The notes under the pieces: model-generated
What the model was told of the DNA's origin: nothing
Databases searched by the model: none
Seen by the model: only the letters and a program-made list of their open reading frames with translations
Translations under genes and position numbers: made by a program
Origin: Pseudolabrys sp.
Lineage (GTDB): Bacteria; Pseudomonadota; Alphaproteobacteria; Rhizobiales; Xanthobacteraceae
Assembly (NCBI GenBank): GCA_017849615.1
Contig: JAFIGS010000026.1
Location: forward strand, 1-32,647
Length of the DNA: 32,647 nucleotides
Direction: 5' to 3'
Shown: in pieces, positions 15,171 to 23,344 of the stretch
Layout of the letters: each line of letters opens with the position of its first letter
Position numbering within the stretch: position 1 is the stretch's first letter

Positions 15171-16379
15171 ATGGCCAATGCCGAGTCCGGTCGCGACCGC
15201 CGTCTGGTCGTCGGCGCCTTTGGCGTGGCGCAGATCCTGGGCTGGGGCACCTCGTTCTATTTGCCGGCCGTCTTCGCGCCGCCGATCGTCTTCGAAACCG
15301 GTTGGTCGCTCGGCCTCGTCGTCTCCGGCACCTCGATCGGCCTTCTGGTCGGCGGCCTGATATCGCCGAAGGTCGGCGAGACCATTGCCCGTCTTGGCGG
15401 CCGTCCGGTGCTGTGCGCGAGTTCGCTGCTGTTTGCCGCGGGTCTCACGGCCATCGCCCTGGCGCCGACTATCGCGATCTATCTCATGGCCTGGGTGGTG
15501 ATCGGCCTTGGCATGGGGATGGGCCTCTACGACGCGGCATTCGCCGCGCTCGGCCAGCGCTACGGACGCGAGGCCAGAGGGCCGATCACGACGCTGACCT
15601 TGTTCGGCGGCTTCGCCAGCACGATTTGCTGGCCGCTCAGCGCCTTTCTGATCGAGCACACCGGCTGGCGCATGGCCTGCCTGATCTACGCGGGCCTGCA
15701 TCTGCTGCTGGCTTTGCCGCTGCAATTCGCCGTGACCGGAGCCCGCGCGGGCGCGGGCGCGTCAACGGTCGACACGGCGCTGCCCGAGACCCCACCGTTG
15801 CTGCCGCCCGCAAGCGAGCGCCGCGTCTTCATTCTGCTGGCCACGATCCTCTCCATCGCCGCCGGCGTCGGCTCGGTGGTGATCGTGCACTTCCTGATTT
15901 TCCTGCAATCGCGCGGCGTCGCCGAGGCCGCCGCCGTGACCCTGGGCGCCTTGTTCGGCCCGGCGCAGGTCGCCGCCCGCGTCATCGAGCGGCTGTTCGG
16001 CTGCCGCTATCACCCGATCTGGACCATGGTCGCCTGCTGCGTATTGATGACGGTCGGGTTGGCGCTGATTTTCGGCCATTTCCCTGTTCTGGTCATCGCC
16101 ATCCTGTTCTATGGCGCGGGCTACGGTATTTCCTGGATCGGGCGCGGGACGCTTCCGCTGGCGCTGTTTGGGCCGGCGCGGTTTCCGACCCTGATGGGGC
16201 GCATTGCTTTTCCGAGCCTGATCGTTCAGGCATTGGCGCCGTCGGCCGGCGCGCTGATGATCGAGCGCGTCGGCGTCGATGCGACCATCGGACTATTGAC
16301 CGCGCTGGCTTTGATCAATGTGGTGCTGATCGCTCTGTTGTGGGCGATGTGCCGGGCTCAACTGCGAACGGAAACCTGA
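15171..16379 (+). CDS. Major facilitator superfamily transporter
   Basis: 402-aa inner-membrane protein with about 12 predicted hydrophobic segments in two halves, linked by a Pro/Ala-rich cytoplasmic loop around residues 185-210. GWGTSFYLPAVFAPPI after the first segment, GLLVGGLISPKVGETIARLGGRPVL (motif A region) and GYGISWIGRGTLPLALFGP are seen. It resembles secondary transporters of the oxalate/formate or monocarboxylate-like branch, but the substrate is not readable. A TTG at 15165 has the better-spaced AGAGG site (8 nt); the ATG at 15171 is used here. The MaoC gene follows after 3 nt, so the two are likely translated together. Confidence 0.9.
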   Translation: MANAESGRDRRLVVGAFGVAQILGWGTSFYLPAVFAPPIVFETGWSLGLVVSGTSIGLLVGGLISPKVGETIARLGGRPVLCASSLLFAAGLTAIALAPTIAIYLMAWVVIGLGMGMGLYDAAFAALGQRYGREARGPITTLTLFGGFASTICWPLSAFLIEHTGWRMACLIYAGLHLLLALPLQFAVTGARAGAGASTVDTALPETPPLLPPASERRVFILLATILSIAAGVGSVVIVHFLIFLQSRGVAEAAAVTLGALFGPAQVAARVIERLFGCRYHPIWTMVACCVLMTVGLALIFGHFPVLVIAILFYGAGYGISWIGRGTLPLALFGPARFPTLMGRIAFPSLIVQALAPSAGALMIERVGVDATIGLLTALALINVVLIALLWAMCRAQLRTET

Positions 16380-16382
16380 ACG

Positions 16383-16838
16383 ATGTTGACGCTGCAAACG
16401 CTTTATTTCGAGGATCTCTCTGTCGGCCAGAGCGAAAAGCTGCTGAAGAAAGTGTGCGCCTCCGACGTCGTCGGCTTCGCGGAAATCTCCGGCGATCGCA
16501 ACCCGATCCATTTGTCCGAGCACTTCGCGGCGCAGACGCCGTTCGGAACCCGCATCGCGCACGGTCTCTACACGGCGAGTCTCATTTCGGCCGTGCTGGG
16601 CACAAGGCTGCCGGGGCCCGGCGCCATCTATATTTCCCAGACGCTGAATTTCCGCGCGCCGGTGAAAATCGACGACACGGTCGAGGTCACCGTTTCGGTC
16701 GCCGAGCTGATGCCGGAGAAGACGCGGGCGCGGCTCACATGCGTCTGCCGCGTCGATGACGAGGTCGTCCTCGACGGGGAGGCCTGGGTGAAGGTGCCGT
16801 CGAGAGAGCAGGGCGGCCGGCCGCTGCCGCGGGTTTGA
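16383..16838 (+). CDS. MaoC-like (R)-specific enoyl-CoA hydratase
   Basis: 151-aa hot-dog-fold hydratase. The hydratase-2 motif is intact: AEISGDRNPIHLSEHFA with catalytic D38 and H43, followed by FGTRIAHGLYTASLIS. It would hydrate trans-2-enoyl-CoA to (R)-3-hydroxyacyl-CoA, as PhaJ does to feed polyhydroxyalkanoate synthesis, or act on a related acyl-CoA. No pha gene is in the window. The tight coupling to the MFS gene suggests use of an imported acid. Start is 3 nt after the MFS stop. Confidence 0.93.
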   Translation: MLTLQTLYFEDLSVGQSEKLLKKVCASDVVGFAEISGDRNPIHLSEHFAAQTPFGTRIAHGLYTASLISAVLGTRLPGPGAIYISQTLNFRAPVKIDDTVEVTVSVAELMPEKTRARLTCVCRVDDEVVLDGEAWVKVPSREQGGRPLPRV

Positions 16839-16935
16839 TTGCTCTCACGTTCCGCTCACGCAGGCTTTAGGATGCCGTGACGGACCGCCGTGATATGGGC
16901 ATCGTCCGGCAAAATCGGCCTGACGAGGGTAGCGA

Positions 16936-17802
16936 ATGGCGGCTTATGAACTCTGGCGAGACCGGCGCGGCCGCGTTTCCGCCTTGCGGGTTGTCGCGCT
17001 GGCCTTGCTGCTGTTCCCGGTCGCCAAGGCGTTGGTTGATGCCGGGGCTATTGCCGGCGGCGCGCGGCCGCTCAACGACGTCATCCATCGCACCGGCTTC
17101 TGGACCCTGGTGTTCCTCGGCGTGACCTTGGCGATCACGCCGCTGCGCCGCGTCGGCCGCTACGGCAACCTGATCGACGTGCGCCGCATGATCGGCGTCG
17201 GCACCTTCTGTTATGCCTTCGCGCACATTGCGCTGTATGTCGCCGACCAGAGCTTCGATCCCCTCAAGGTGTTTCAGGAGATTACACGGCGCGTCTATTT
17301 GATTGTCGGCATGGCGGCCTTCATCGGCCTCACGGCGCTGGCGATCACCTCGACCGACGGCATGATCAAGCGCATGGGCGGCCGGAGTTGGCGCCGTCTG
17401 CACCAAGTGATTTATGTCATCGCCTTGCTCGCGCTCGTTCACTACTTCCAGCAGACCAAGGCCGATGTCACCGTGCCCGTCTTCGTCGCCGGCCTGTTCG
17501 GCTGGCTGGCGGCCTACCGCATCTGGGCGTGGTGGCAGGACAAGGCCGAGCTTTCGACCCTGAGCCTGCTGGCGCTCAGCGTCATTGTCGCGGCGCTGAC
17601 TTTCGCCGGCGAGGCGATCGGCATCGGCCTTCAGTTCGCCGTGTCGCCAATGCGGGTACTGTCCACAGCGTTCGATTTCGATGTCGGCATTCGCCCCGGC
17701 TGGCAGGTGCTGGCGGCGGGTCTTGTGGTGGTCGCGCTTGATTTCGTGCGGGCGCGGTGGAATAGCCGGCCGGCCCGGCCGCGAACGGTGGCGGCCGGAT
17801 AG
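16936..17802 (+). CDS. msrQ: MsrQ-like haem-binding membrane subunit
   Basis: 288-aa inner-membrane b-haem protein of the ferric-reductase-like (YedZ/MsrQ) family. It normally delivers quinol electrons to the periplasmic methionine-sulfoxide reductase MsrP. About six or seven hydrophobic helices are seen. Candidate haem-ligand histidines are H51 (NDVIHRTGFW), H97 (FAHIALY), H156 (RRLHQVIY) and H169 (LVHYF); TPLRRVGRYGNLIDVRRMIG is characteristic. The C-terminus has an extra hydrophobic segment pair compared with the roughly 200-residue E. coli protein. msrP is not next to it, so the electron acceptor is uncertain. The GAGGGTAG site supports the start. Confidence 0.88.
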   Translation: MAAYELWRDRRGRVSALRVVALALLLFPVAKALVDAGAIAGGARPLNDVIHRTGFWTLVFLGVTLAITPLRRVGRYGNLIDVRRMIGVGTFCYAFAHIALYVADQSFDPLKVFQEITRRVYLIVGMAAFIGLTALAITSTDGMIKRMGGRSWRRLHQVIYVIALLALVHYFQQTKADVTVPVFVAGLFGWLAAYRIWAWWQDKAELSTLSLLALSVIVAALTFAGEAIGIGLQFAVSPMRVLSTAFDFDVGIRPGWQVLAAGLVVVALDFVRARWNSRPARPRTVAAG

Positions 17803-17821
17803 GGCAAGAGGCGAGGGCTGC

Positions 17822-18529
17822 ATGACATTCTGTGTCGTCGCGCATGGCGCGTGGAGTTCGGCCTGGGCCTGGAAGAGAATGTACCCGCTGCTGGAGCCGC
17901 GCGGCATTCATCTCGTCATCCCGACACTGACCGGCCTCGGCCAGCGCAGCCATCTCGCGCATCCCGGCATCGACCTCAACACGCATATCGCCGATGTCAT
18001 GGCCTGTCTGTTCTACAACGACCTGCGCGACGTCTGCCTGATCGGGCATTCCTACGGCGGCATGGTCGCGACCGGCGTTGCCGACCGCGCCCGGGACCGC
18101 ATCGGCAAGCTGGTCTATGTCGACGCCTTCGTGCCGCGCGACGGCGAGAGCGCCTTCGACGTCATGCCGGAGTCGACGCGCAAGCAGCGGCAGTCGGCGG
18201 CGGCCGATGGCCCCGACAGCAGGCGCATTCCGCCGGGGCCGATGCCGGCCGATACCTCGGCCGAGGATCAGGCGTGGTGCGCGCCGCGCCGCGTGCCGCA
18301 GCCGCTCAAGACCTTCGAGCAGAAGCTCGTCTTCCAGAACGGCGATCTGACCCTGCCGCGGCACTACATCTATTGCACGCGGCATACGCCCGAGGATCGC
18401 TTCCGGCCGTTCCATGAGCGCGCGAAGGCCGAGGCGGGCTGGCAGTCCTATGAGATCGACGCCAGCCATAACCCGCACATCACCGCGCCGCAGGCCTTCG
18501 CCGATCTGCTGGCGACGATCGCGACCTGA
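17822..18529 (+). CDS. Alpha/beta-hydrolase
   Basis: 235-aa cytoplasmic hydrolase resembling the plant-type methylesterase/hydroxynitrile-lyase-like branch (N-terminal VVAHGAWSSAWAW as oxyanion strand). The nucleophile elbow is GHSYGG with S77. The likely catalytic histidine is H216 in SHNPHITAP, and the acid may be the Asp of PEDRF. Substrate unknown. The start at 17822 is 19 nt after msrQ; a longer in-frame start at 17681 would overlap msrQ by 122 nt and is rejected because the fold begins right at this ATG. Confidence 0.9.
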   Translation: MTFCVVAHGAWSSAWAWKRMYPLLEPRGIHLVIPTLTGLGQRSHLAHPGIDLNTHIADVMACLFYNDLRDVCLIGHSYGGMVATGVADRARDRIGKLVYVDAFVPRDGESAFDVMPESTRKQRQSAAADGPDSRRIPPGPMPADTSAEDQAWCAPRRVPQPLKTFEQKLVFQNGDLTLPRHYIYCTRHTPEDRFRPFHERAKAEAGWQSYEIDASHNPHITAPQAFADLLATIAT

Positions 18530-18602
18530 GCGCGCTTGCGCTGAATCAAGGGTCGCGCTCCGCGCGCCGCTAGACTGCCTTCCCTGGGCCGGAGGAGCAG
18601 TC

Positions 18603-19181
18603 ATGGCGAAGATCGCGATCATTGTCGGCACGCCGCTGAAGGACAGCTATTGCGAGGCGCTGGGGCGCGCCTATCAGCGCGGCGCCGAAAGTGGCGGGCA
18701 TGAAGCCGCATTGTTCGTGCTGGGGGCGATGCAGTTCGATGCCGTGCTGCGCGAAGGCTATCGCCGCGAACAGCCGGTTGAGCCGGATCTCGTCGCGGCG
18801 CGCGACGCCTTCAAGGCAGCGGACCACCTGGTGTTTGTGTTTCCACTGTGGTGCGGTGACATGCCCGCGATCATGAAAGGCTTCATCGAGCGCATTCTGC
18901 AGCCAGACTTGCTCGCCTTTCAGAAGAGCGGCGGCGGCGCCAACTGGAAGGTCTATGCCGGCAAGTCGGCGCGCATCATCATGACCATGGGCATGCCGGG
19001 CTGGTTCTATCGCTGGTATTACGGCGCCCATGCGCTCAAGCTGATGAAGCGCAACATTCTGGGATTTGTCGGCATCAAGCCGGTGCGTTCTACCATCTTC
19101 GGCATGATCGAGGCGGCGGGCGATGACAAGCGTCACGTCTGGTTGCGCGAAGTCGAGGCGATGGGGCACCTCGCCGCGTAA
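18603..19181 (+). CDS. Flavodoxin-fold NAD(P)H oxidoreductase
   Basis: 192-aa protein of the NAD(P)H dehydrogenase (quinone)/flavodoxin-2 family, likely FMN-bound and cytoplasmic. It begins AKIAIIVGTPLKDSYCEALGRAY (phosphate-binding loop variant). It then has DHLVFVFPLWCGDMPAIMKGFIERIL, the hallmark strand and loop of the family, and TMGMPGWFYRWYYGAHALK near the active site. It may reduce quinones or act in electrophile detoxification. The ATG at 18603 follows a near-perfect GGAGGAG ribosome-binding site; longer in-frame starts are rejected for that reason. Confidence 0.92.
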   Translation: MAKIAIIVGTPLKDSYCEALGRAYQRGAESGGHEAALFVLGAMQFDAVLREGYRREQPVEPDLVAARDAFKAADHLVFVFPLWCGDMPAIMKGFIERILQPDLLAFQKSGGGANWKVYAGKSARIIMTMGMPGWFYRWYYGAHALKLMKRNILGFVGIKPVRSTIFGMIEAAGDDKRHVWLREVEAMGHLAA

Positions 19182-19187
19182 GGGGCG

Positions 19188-20204
19188 CTACGCCGGATCT
19201 CGATGCGGCGCCGGCAGCGGGACATCCGGCTTCTTCGGCCACAGCGGCTTCAAGCGCCCGGCGGCATTGACCAGCGGATTGATCAATTCGCCTTTCATGG
19301 TGTGCGCGTCCGGATCGTGCGGAAAGCCGAAGGTGATGGCCTCGCGCTTCTTGCCGGGAATGTAGAGCGTGCCGAACATCCAGTCCCACAGCGCCAGGCA
19401 ACTGCCGAAGTTCTTGTCGAAATGCTTCGGGTCGGTCGAGTGATGCACCTGATGGTGCGCCGGCGAGATGAAGATGCGACCGAGCAGGCCCTGGAACGAG
19501 ATCCACATATGCGAGTGCTGCAGGTGCACGTAGGTGTGGATGAACAGCACCAGGATCATGTTGGTGTCGGTGAGCGCATATTGCGGCACCGTCTGGCCGA
19601 ACATGGCGTGGCCGAGGCCGTTGGCGATCGCCGCCGAGCAGGCGAGGATGTTGGCGAAGACGAAGGTGTAGACCGGATGGACCCGGAAGTTGGTCAGCGG
19701 CGTCAGCACCGCGGCGCTGTGGTGCACTTTGTGGAATTCCCACAGGATCGGCACCTTGTGGCTGAGCCAGTGGTTGAACCAGTAGCCGAGCTCATAGGCG
19801 AGAAACAACATCACCGTGATGACGGCGCGCGGGACCCATGCCGGCAACGTCGTCGGTCCGATGGGCCCGAACAGCGCGGCGGCGGCATCGGCGATGCCGT
19901 GCGACACCGACTGGTAGGACAGGATCGCCCAGCCGAACACGACGCCGAAAACGAAAACGTTGAAGATCAGATAGCCGATATCGGCTTCGTTCGACTTCGA
20001 CGTGACGATGCGTCTGGGAAACAGCGCGCGCCACACGGTGCGCCAGCGCAGACGGCGTCCGCGTTTGAATCGCTGCGCGGTGAAGAAGGCGGTGGCGATG
20101 ACCAGCGCGGCGGCGAGCGAGCTCAGCGAAAACGGAGAACCGAGCGAGAACAGCAATTTCTCGCACTGGCCGAGGAAAAATTGTACGCCGACACTGAAGT
20201 CCAA
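19188..20204 (-). CDS. Sterol desaturase/fatty acid hydroxylase family protein
   Basis: 338-aa inner-membrane di-iron protein. Three His boxes of the family are present: HWLSH (145-149), HKVHH (158-162) and HHQVHH (250-255), with an extra His-rich HTYVHLQHSHMW segment before the last. Several hydrophobic helices surround them. It probably hydroxylates or desaturates a lipid (fatty acid, hopanoid or sterol-like substrate). I place the start at a TTG (20204, MDFSVGVQFF) because AGGGAG lies 6 nt upstream. A TTG at 20240 is the longer alternative. It is convergent with the oxidoreductase gene, with a 6-nt gap. Confidence 0.9.
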   Translation of the reverse strand: MDFSVGVQFFLGQCEKLLFSLGSPFSLSSLAAALVIATAFFTAQRFKRGRRLRWRTVWRALFPRRIVTSKSNEADIGYLIFNVFVFGVVFGWAILSYQSVSHGIADAAAALFGPIGPTTLPAWVPRAVITVMLFLAYELGYWFNHWLSHKVPILWEFHKVHHSAAVLTPLTNFRVHPVYTFVFANILACSAAIANGLGHAMFGQTVPQYALTDTNMILVLFIHTYVHLQHSHMWISFQGLLGRIFISPAHHQVHHSTDPKHFDKNFGSCLALWDWMFGTLYIPGKKREAITFGFPHDPDAHTMKGELINPLVNAAGRLKPLWPKKPDVPLPAPHRDPA

Positions 20205-20288
20205 GGCAGGCTCCCTGCAAAATCCGCCGCAGGCGCCCAATGTCTTACCGAAGCGTAAAGATTGCGTTAGGCCGAAGCGGAAATGGCT

Positions 20289-20564
20289 TCAGGCGACGAG
20301 GCCGGCATATTCCGGGTGCTTGCCGATATAGGCCTTCACGAAAGGGCACAGCGGCTTCACCTTGAGGCCCTCGGCGCGGATCATGTCGAGCAGGCCCTTT
20401 GCCAGCGCCGAGCCGATGCCGCGGCCGCCGAGTTCCTTCGGCACTTCCGTGTGCAGGATGGTGATGACGCCGGCGGCGCGCTCGTAGGTCGAGAAGGCGA
20501 CGTGACCGTCGGCTTCCAGTTCGAACCGTTGACGCTCCCTGGCGTCGCGGACCTGATGCTGCAT
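20289..20564 (-). CDS. Small GNAT-like N-acetyltransferase (YjdJ/NATD1 type), paralogue 1
   Basis: 91-aa protein of the Acetyltransf_CG group, a minimal GNAT fold. RFELEADGHVAF and TILHTEVPKELGGRGIGSALAKGLLD (acetyl-CoA pyrophosphate loop GGRGIGSAL) lead into the typical C-terminal PLCPFVKAYIGKHPEYAGL. Substrate unknown. A GAGGA site sits 6 nt before the ATG. The gene at 24456-24728 is an ungapped paralogue with about half identical residues. Confidence 0.92.
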   Translation of the reverse strand: MQHQVRDARERQRFELEADGHVAFSTYERAAGVITILHTEVPKELGGRGIGSALAKGLLDMIRAEGLKVKPLCPFVKAYIGKHPEYAGLVA

Positions 20565-20607
20565 GAGGCGTCCTCGCGTGGCGGCAATGCCGCGCCGGCG
20601 GCACCTT

Positions 20608-20972
20608 CAGGGAAATGTAGCGGTCGCGGGCGCGCCTGTCACGGCCGGCGGATGAGACGCCGGAGCATGGCTGGCCAGCGATGGCGCTGCGGCCCGGCGC
20701 AGTTCATCGAGGCGGTTGATGTAGTGGGCCATGACGAACTGGCGCACGGCGGACGAGAAGTTGGTACCGCCGCCCTGGCGCGGCCCTGGGCATGGTCGGT
20801 GAGCGCCTGTTCGGCGAGGCAGTCGAGCCTCCCGGCCTTGGCGTCACGTTCGATCTTCTCATCGAGGCGTGCAGCATCGAATGCCTCGAACCAGTCGCGG
20901 AATTTCGCGAGCTCGTCAGGCGGCAGCTTGGCGACGGCCTTTTCGAGGTCTTCGATGGTTATCGATGGAATA
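20608..20972 (-). pseudogene. Broken antitoxin-like gene, frame change inside
   Basis: Reading the minus strand from 20972, a start-less frame gives IPSITIEDLEKAVAKLPPDE followed by LAKFRDWFEAFDAARLDEKI, then DAKAGRLDCLAEQALTDHAQ and GRAR. This looks like the small antitoxin-type proteins with an LPPDELAKFR...WFxxFDA core that usually start MPSITIEDLE. The initiator position here is ATT and no ATG or GTG is available upstream. Near 20770 the G/C-ending codon pattern shifts to another frame, which reads TNFSSAVRQFVMAHYINRLD followed by ELRRA and stops at 20608. So either a frameshift or a fusion of two remnants happened. No partner toxin is visible. Confidence 0.55.
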
Positions 20973-21135
20973 TAGCGGGGCCGTAAGGAATTGTTATGGG
21001 CGGGCAGCGGCGATCGAGCAACGCCGCAGCCATGCCGCGAAGGTCACTGCGTTCTGACGGCCGGCGACCCCCGAATTGGAGTTCCGGGCTGCGCGGGGGC
21101 TGCGATCAGTGGCCACGATCGCTATATGATCTGTC

Positions 21136-21600
21136 ATGAGCCGCGCATTCGTCAATGAAAACAACAGCGTCGAGGACGTGCCGGAGCGGCCGGTCTCGCC
21201 GCATCCGAATTACGTGACGCCGCAGGGCCTCGCGGCCATCGAAGCGGCGCTTTCTGACGCACGTCAGGTCTATAACGCCGCACAGGCCGCCGGCGAGCGC
21301 GATGCGCTGGCGCGTGCCGGGCGGGACCTGCGCTACTGGAGCGCCCGGCGCGGCAGCGCGCAGCTCGTTGCTCCCGAGCCCGGCGCGAGCAAGGTGCAGT
21401 TCGGCAGCACGGTGACTATCGCGCGCGACGATGGGCGCCGGCAGGTGTTCAGGATCGTCGGCGAGGACGAGGCCGAGCCATCACGCGGGACCGTGTCCCA
21501 TGTGTCGCCGCTGGCGGCGAGCCTGCTCGGCAGGGAAGTGGGCGACGTGGTGCGTGCCGGGCGGGACGACGCGGAGATCGTTGCGATCGAATCGCGATAA
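21136..21600 (+). CDS. GreA/GreB-family protein
   Basis: 154-aa protein with a C-terminal FKBP-like Gre domain: FGSTVTIARDDGRRQVFRIVGEDEAEPSRGTVSHVSPLAASLLGREVGDVV (about 90-140). The N-terminal part begins YVTPQGLAAIEAAL, like the Gre opening, but its helical region is shorter than in GreA, and I do not see the paired acidic tip that stimulates RNA polymerase cleavage. It may instead be a secondary-channel binder such as Rnk. There is no ribosome-binding site; TATGAT (21125-21130) ends 5 nt before the ATG, suggesting a leaderless transcript. Confidence 0.82.
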   Translation: MSRAFVNENNSVEDVPERPVSPHPNYVTPQGLAAIEAALSDARQVYNAAQAAGERDALARAGRDLRYWSARRGSAQLVAPEPGASKVQFGSTVTIARDDGRRQVFRIVGEDEAEPSRGTVSHVSPLAASLLGREVGDVVRAGRDDAEIVAIESR

Positions 21601-21615
21601 ACGGCGTTCCCGCCG

Positions 21616-22476
21616 TCAGGCCAGGCCCTCATCGGGGATGTTCAGCGTCTTGCCGCAGGCCTTGCAGTGCACGGCGTCGGCATCGTGACGCTGCAGGCCG
21701 CAATCCGGGCATGAGAAGCGCACCTTGTTGGGGCTGATCAGGGCGCGCGCGAGATTGAAGAACAGCGTCACGCCGAAGATCATGATGACCACCGTGATCA
21801 GGCGGCCGGTGGTGCCGGGCAAGGTGATGTCGCCGAAGCCGGTGGTGGTCAGCGCCGTGACGGTGAAATACAGCGCGTCGGCATAATTGGCGACGTCCTT
21901 GTTGATCGTATGCTGCGTCTCATAAACGACGGCTGTCATCACGAAGATGAACACCGCCAGATTGGCGACGGCGAAAATCACCTCCTCATAGCGACGGAAG
22001 AAACGGCTGTCGGCGCGCAACTGCGCCAGCAGGCGGTAGCTGCGCAGCAGCCGTAGCGTGCGCAGGATGCGCAGGAAGCCGGCGCCTTCGCCAACGATCG
22101 GCGCGAGGAACGAGACGATGGCCGCGGCGTCCGCCCAGGTCGAGAAATGCATCAGGTCGCGCGAGCGCCGCTTGCTGGCATAGAGGCGCGCGCAGAAGTC
22201 CGCGAGAATGATGAGACCGAAGACGACGTCGCAGGCCTCCACCCACGGCTCGCGCGCGATGAAGGACGTACTGACAATGAAAACGAGGATGAAAAGGTCG
22301 AAGGCGAGCAGCCCGTAGCGAAACCGGTAGGCGGCCGACGACGAACCCTCGTAAAGCTGGTGCAGGGCCTCGCGAAAGGCGGCGGGGCGGCTGGGCCGGG
22401 CAGACTCCCGGCTGGCCGGTGCGGCCCTGACTTTGGCCTTCTTCTGGGACACGCGGGCTCCGTCGGCGATGGTCAT
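21616..22476 (-). CDS. Voltage-gated-type K+ channel with C-terminal zinc ribbon
   Basis: 286-aa six-helix ion channel. S1 (55-72), S2 (80-99) and S3 (113-128) are followed by an S4-like helix with repeated Arg (RILRTLRLLRSYRLLAQLR, 136-154). The pore ends in the selectivity filter TTGFGD (211-216), a variant of TVGYGD, and S6 follows. Then come residues C256-x2-C259 and C271-x2-C274, a zinc-ribbon fused to the channel. The cytoplasmic N-terminus is basic. Function: likely K+ flux; the zinc ribbon could sense metal or redox state, which is inference. A TACAAG box lies exactly 6 nt before the ATG and no ribosome-binding site is seen. Confidence 0.88.
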   Translation of the reverse strand: MTIADGARVSQKKAKVRAAPASRESARPSRPAAFREALHQLYEGSSSAAYRFRYGLLAFDLFILVFIVSTSFIAREPWVEACDVVFGLIILADFCARLYASKRRSRDLMHFSTWADAAAIVSFLAPIVGEGAGFLRILRTLRLLRSYRLLAQLRADSRFFRRYEEVIFAVANLAVFIFVMTAVVYETQHTINKDVANYADALYFTVTALTTTGFGDITLPGTTGRLITVVIMIFGVTLFFNLARALISPNKVRFSCPDCGLQRHDADAVHCKACGKTLNIPDEGLA

Positions 22477-22565
22477 GCCGCCCTTGTAGCACGGTCGGTC
22501 TGGCGGCGCTGGACAAGCCGCGGTCCGCCATTCCCGTTCCCGGTCGGACGGGCTACAAACGCGCC

Positions 22566-23231
22566 ATGCCCGGCATCTCGGACTTTTCCTGGCTCATGGC
22601 GCTCGACTGGTTCGGCCTCGCGATCTTCGCGGTGACCGGGGCGCTGGTGGCGTCCCGCAAGCGCATGGACATTTTCGGCTTCATGCTGCTCGGCGCGGCG
22701 ACCGGCATTGGCGGTGGCAGTCTGCGCGACGTGATGCTCGGCCAGTTGCCGGTGTTCTGGGTCAAGGAGCCGGCGGCGCTGGCGATCTGCCTCGTCGTAG
22801 CGGCGGCGACCTTCTTCCTCGCGCATATTCCGGAGTCGCGCTATCGCGCTCTGCTCTGGCTCGACGCCGCGGGGCTGTCGCTCTTCTGCGTGGTCGGCGC
22901 CGACAAGGCGCTCGACGCCGGCGTCGGTGGCTTCATCGCCGTCGCGATGGGCGTGATGACGGCGACCTTCGGCGGCGTGATCCGCGACATTCTCGGTGGC
23001 GAAAGCCCGCTGGTCCTGCGCAAGGAAATCTACGTCACCGCGGCGCTGGCCGGCGCCGTGGCTTATGTCGGTCTGACGTCGTTGGGCGTGCCGGAAGCGG
23101 CGGCGACCGTATGCGGCTTCGCGGCCTGCTTCACCATCCGCGCGCTCGCGCTCCATTATCGCTGGTCGCTGCCGGTCTACCGCGCCCGCGCAGGGCGGAC
23201 GGTGGAGGAGGTGGAGAAGCTGGGGAAGTGA
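22566..23231 (+). CDS. UPF0126/TRIC-type cation channel homologue
   Basis: 221-aa inner-membrane protein with seven hydrophobic segments and two repeats, each with a glycine-rich motif: GIGGGSLRDVMLG and ATFGGVIRDILGG. This is the YicG/UPF0126 family, related in fold to the trimeric intracellular cation channels. The physiological ion in bacteria is unsettled. It is divergent from the K+ channel gene; its TACAAA box lies 6 nt before the ATG, mirroring the neighbour. Confidence 0.9.
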   Translation: MPGISDFSWLMALDWFGLAIFAVTGALVASRKRMDIFGFMLLGAATGIGGGSLRDVMLGQLPVFWVKEPAALAICLVVAAATFFLAHIPESRYRALLWLDAAGLSLFCVVGADKALDAGVGGFIAVAMGVMTATFGGVIRDILGGESPLVLRKEIYVTAALAGAVAYVGLTSLGVPEAAATVCGFAACFTIRALALHYRWSLPVYRARAGRTVEEVEKLGK

Positions 23232-23290
23232 GCGTCAACGCAATCGATCTGGTAGCGCGATTGACGTCAAGCTGACGCCAAAGGCTTAGG

Positions 23291-23341
23291 GTACGAGAAA
23301 ACTTGGAGTACGAGAAGGCTCGGGGTACGAAACGGAGCAGG
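23291..23341. repeat. Three tandem 17-bp repeats
   Basis: Units starting GTACGA at 23291, 23308 and 23325 repeat with an exact 17-bp period and a shared pattern GTACGA-GAA--CT-GG, increasingly diverged in the third. The third unit contains the GGAG that serves as ribosome-binding site of the next gene. Could be a regulatory array or a decayed minisatellite. Confidence 0.8.
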
Positions 23342-23344
23342 CAT

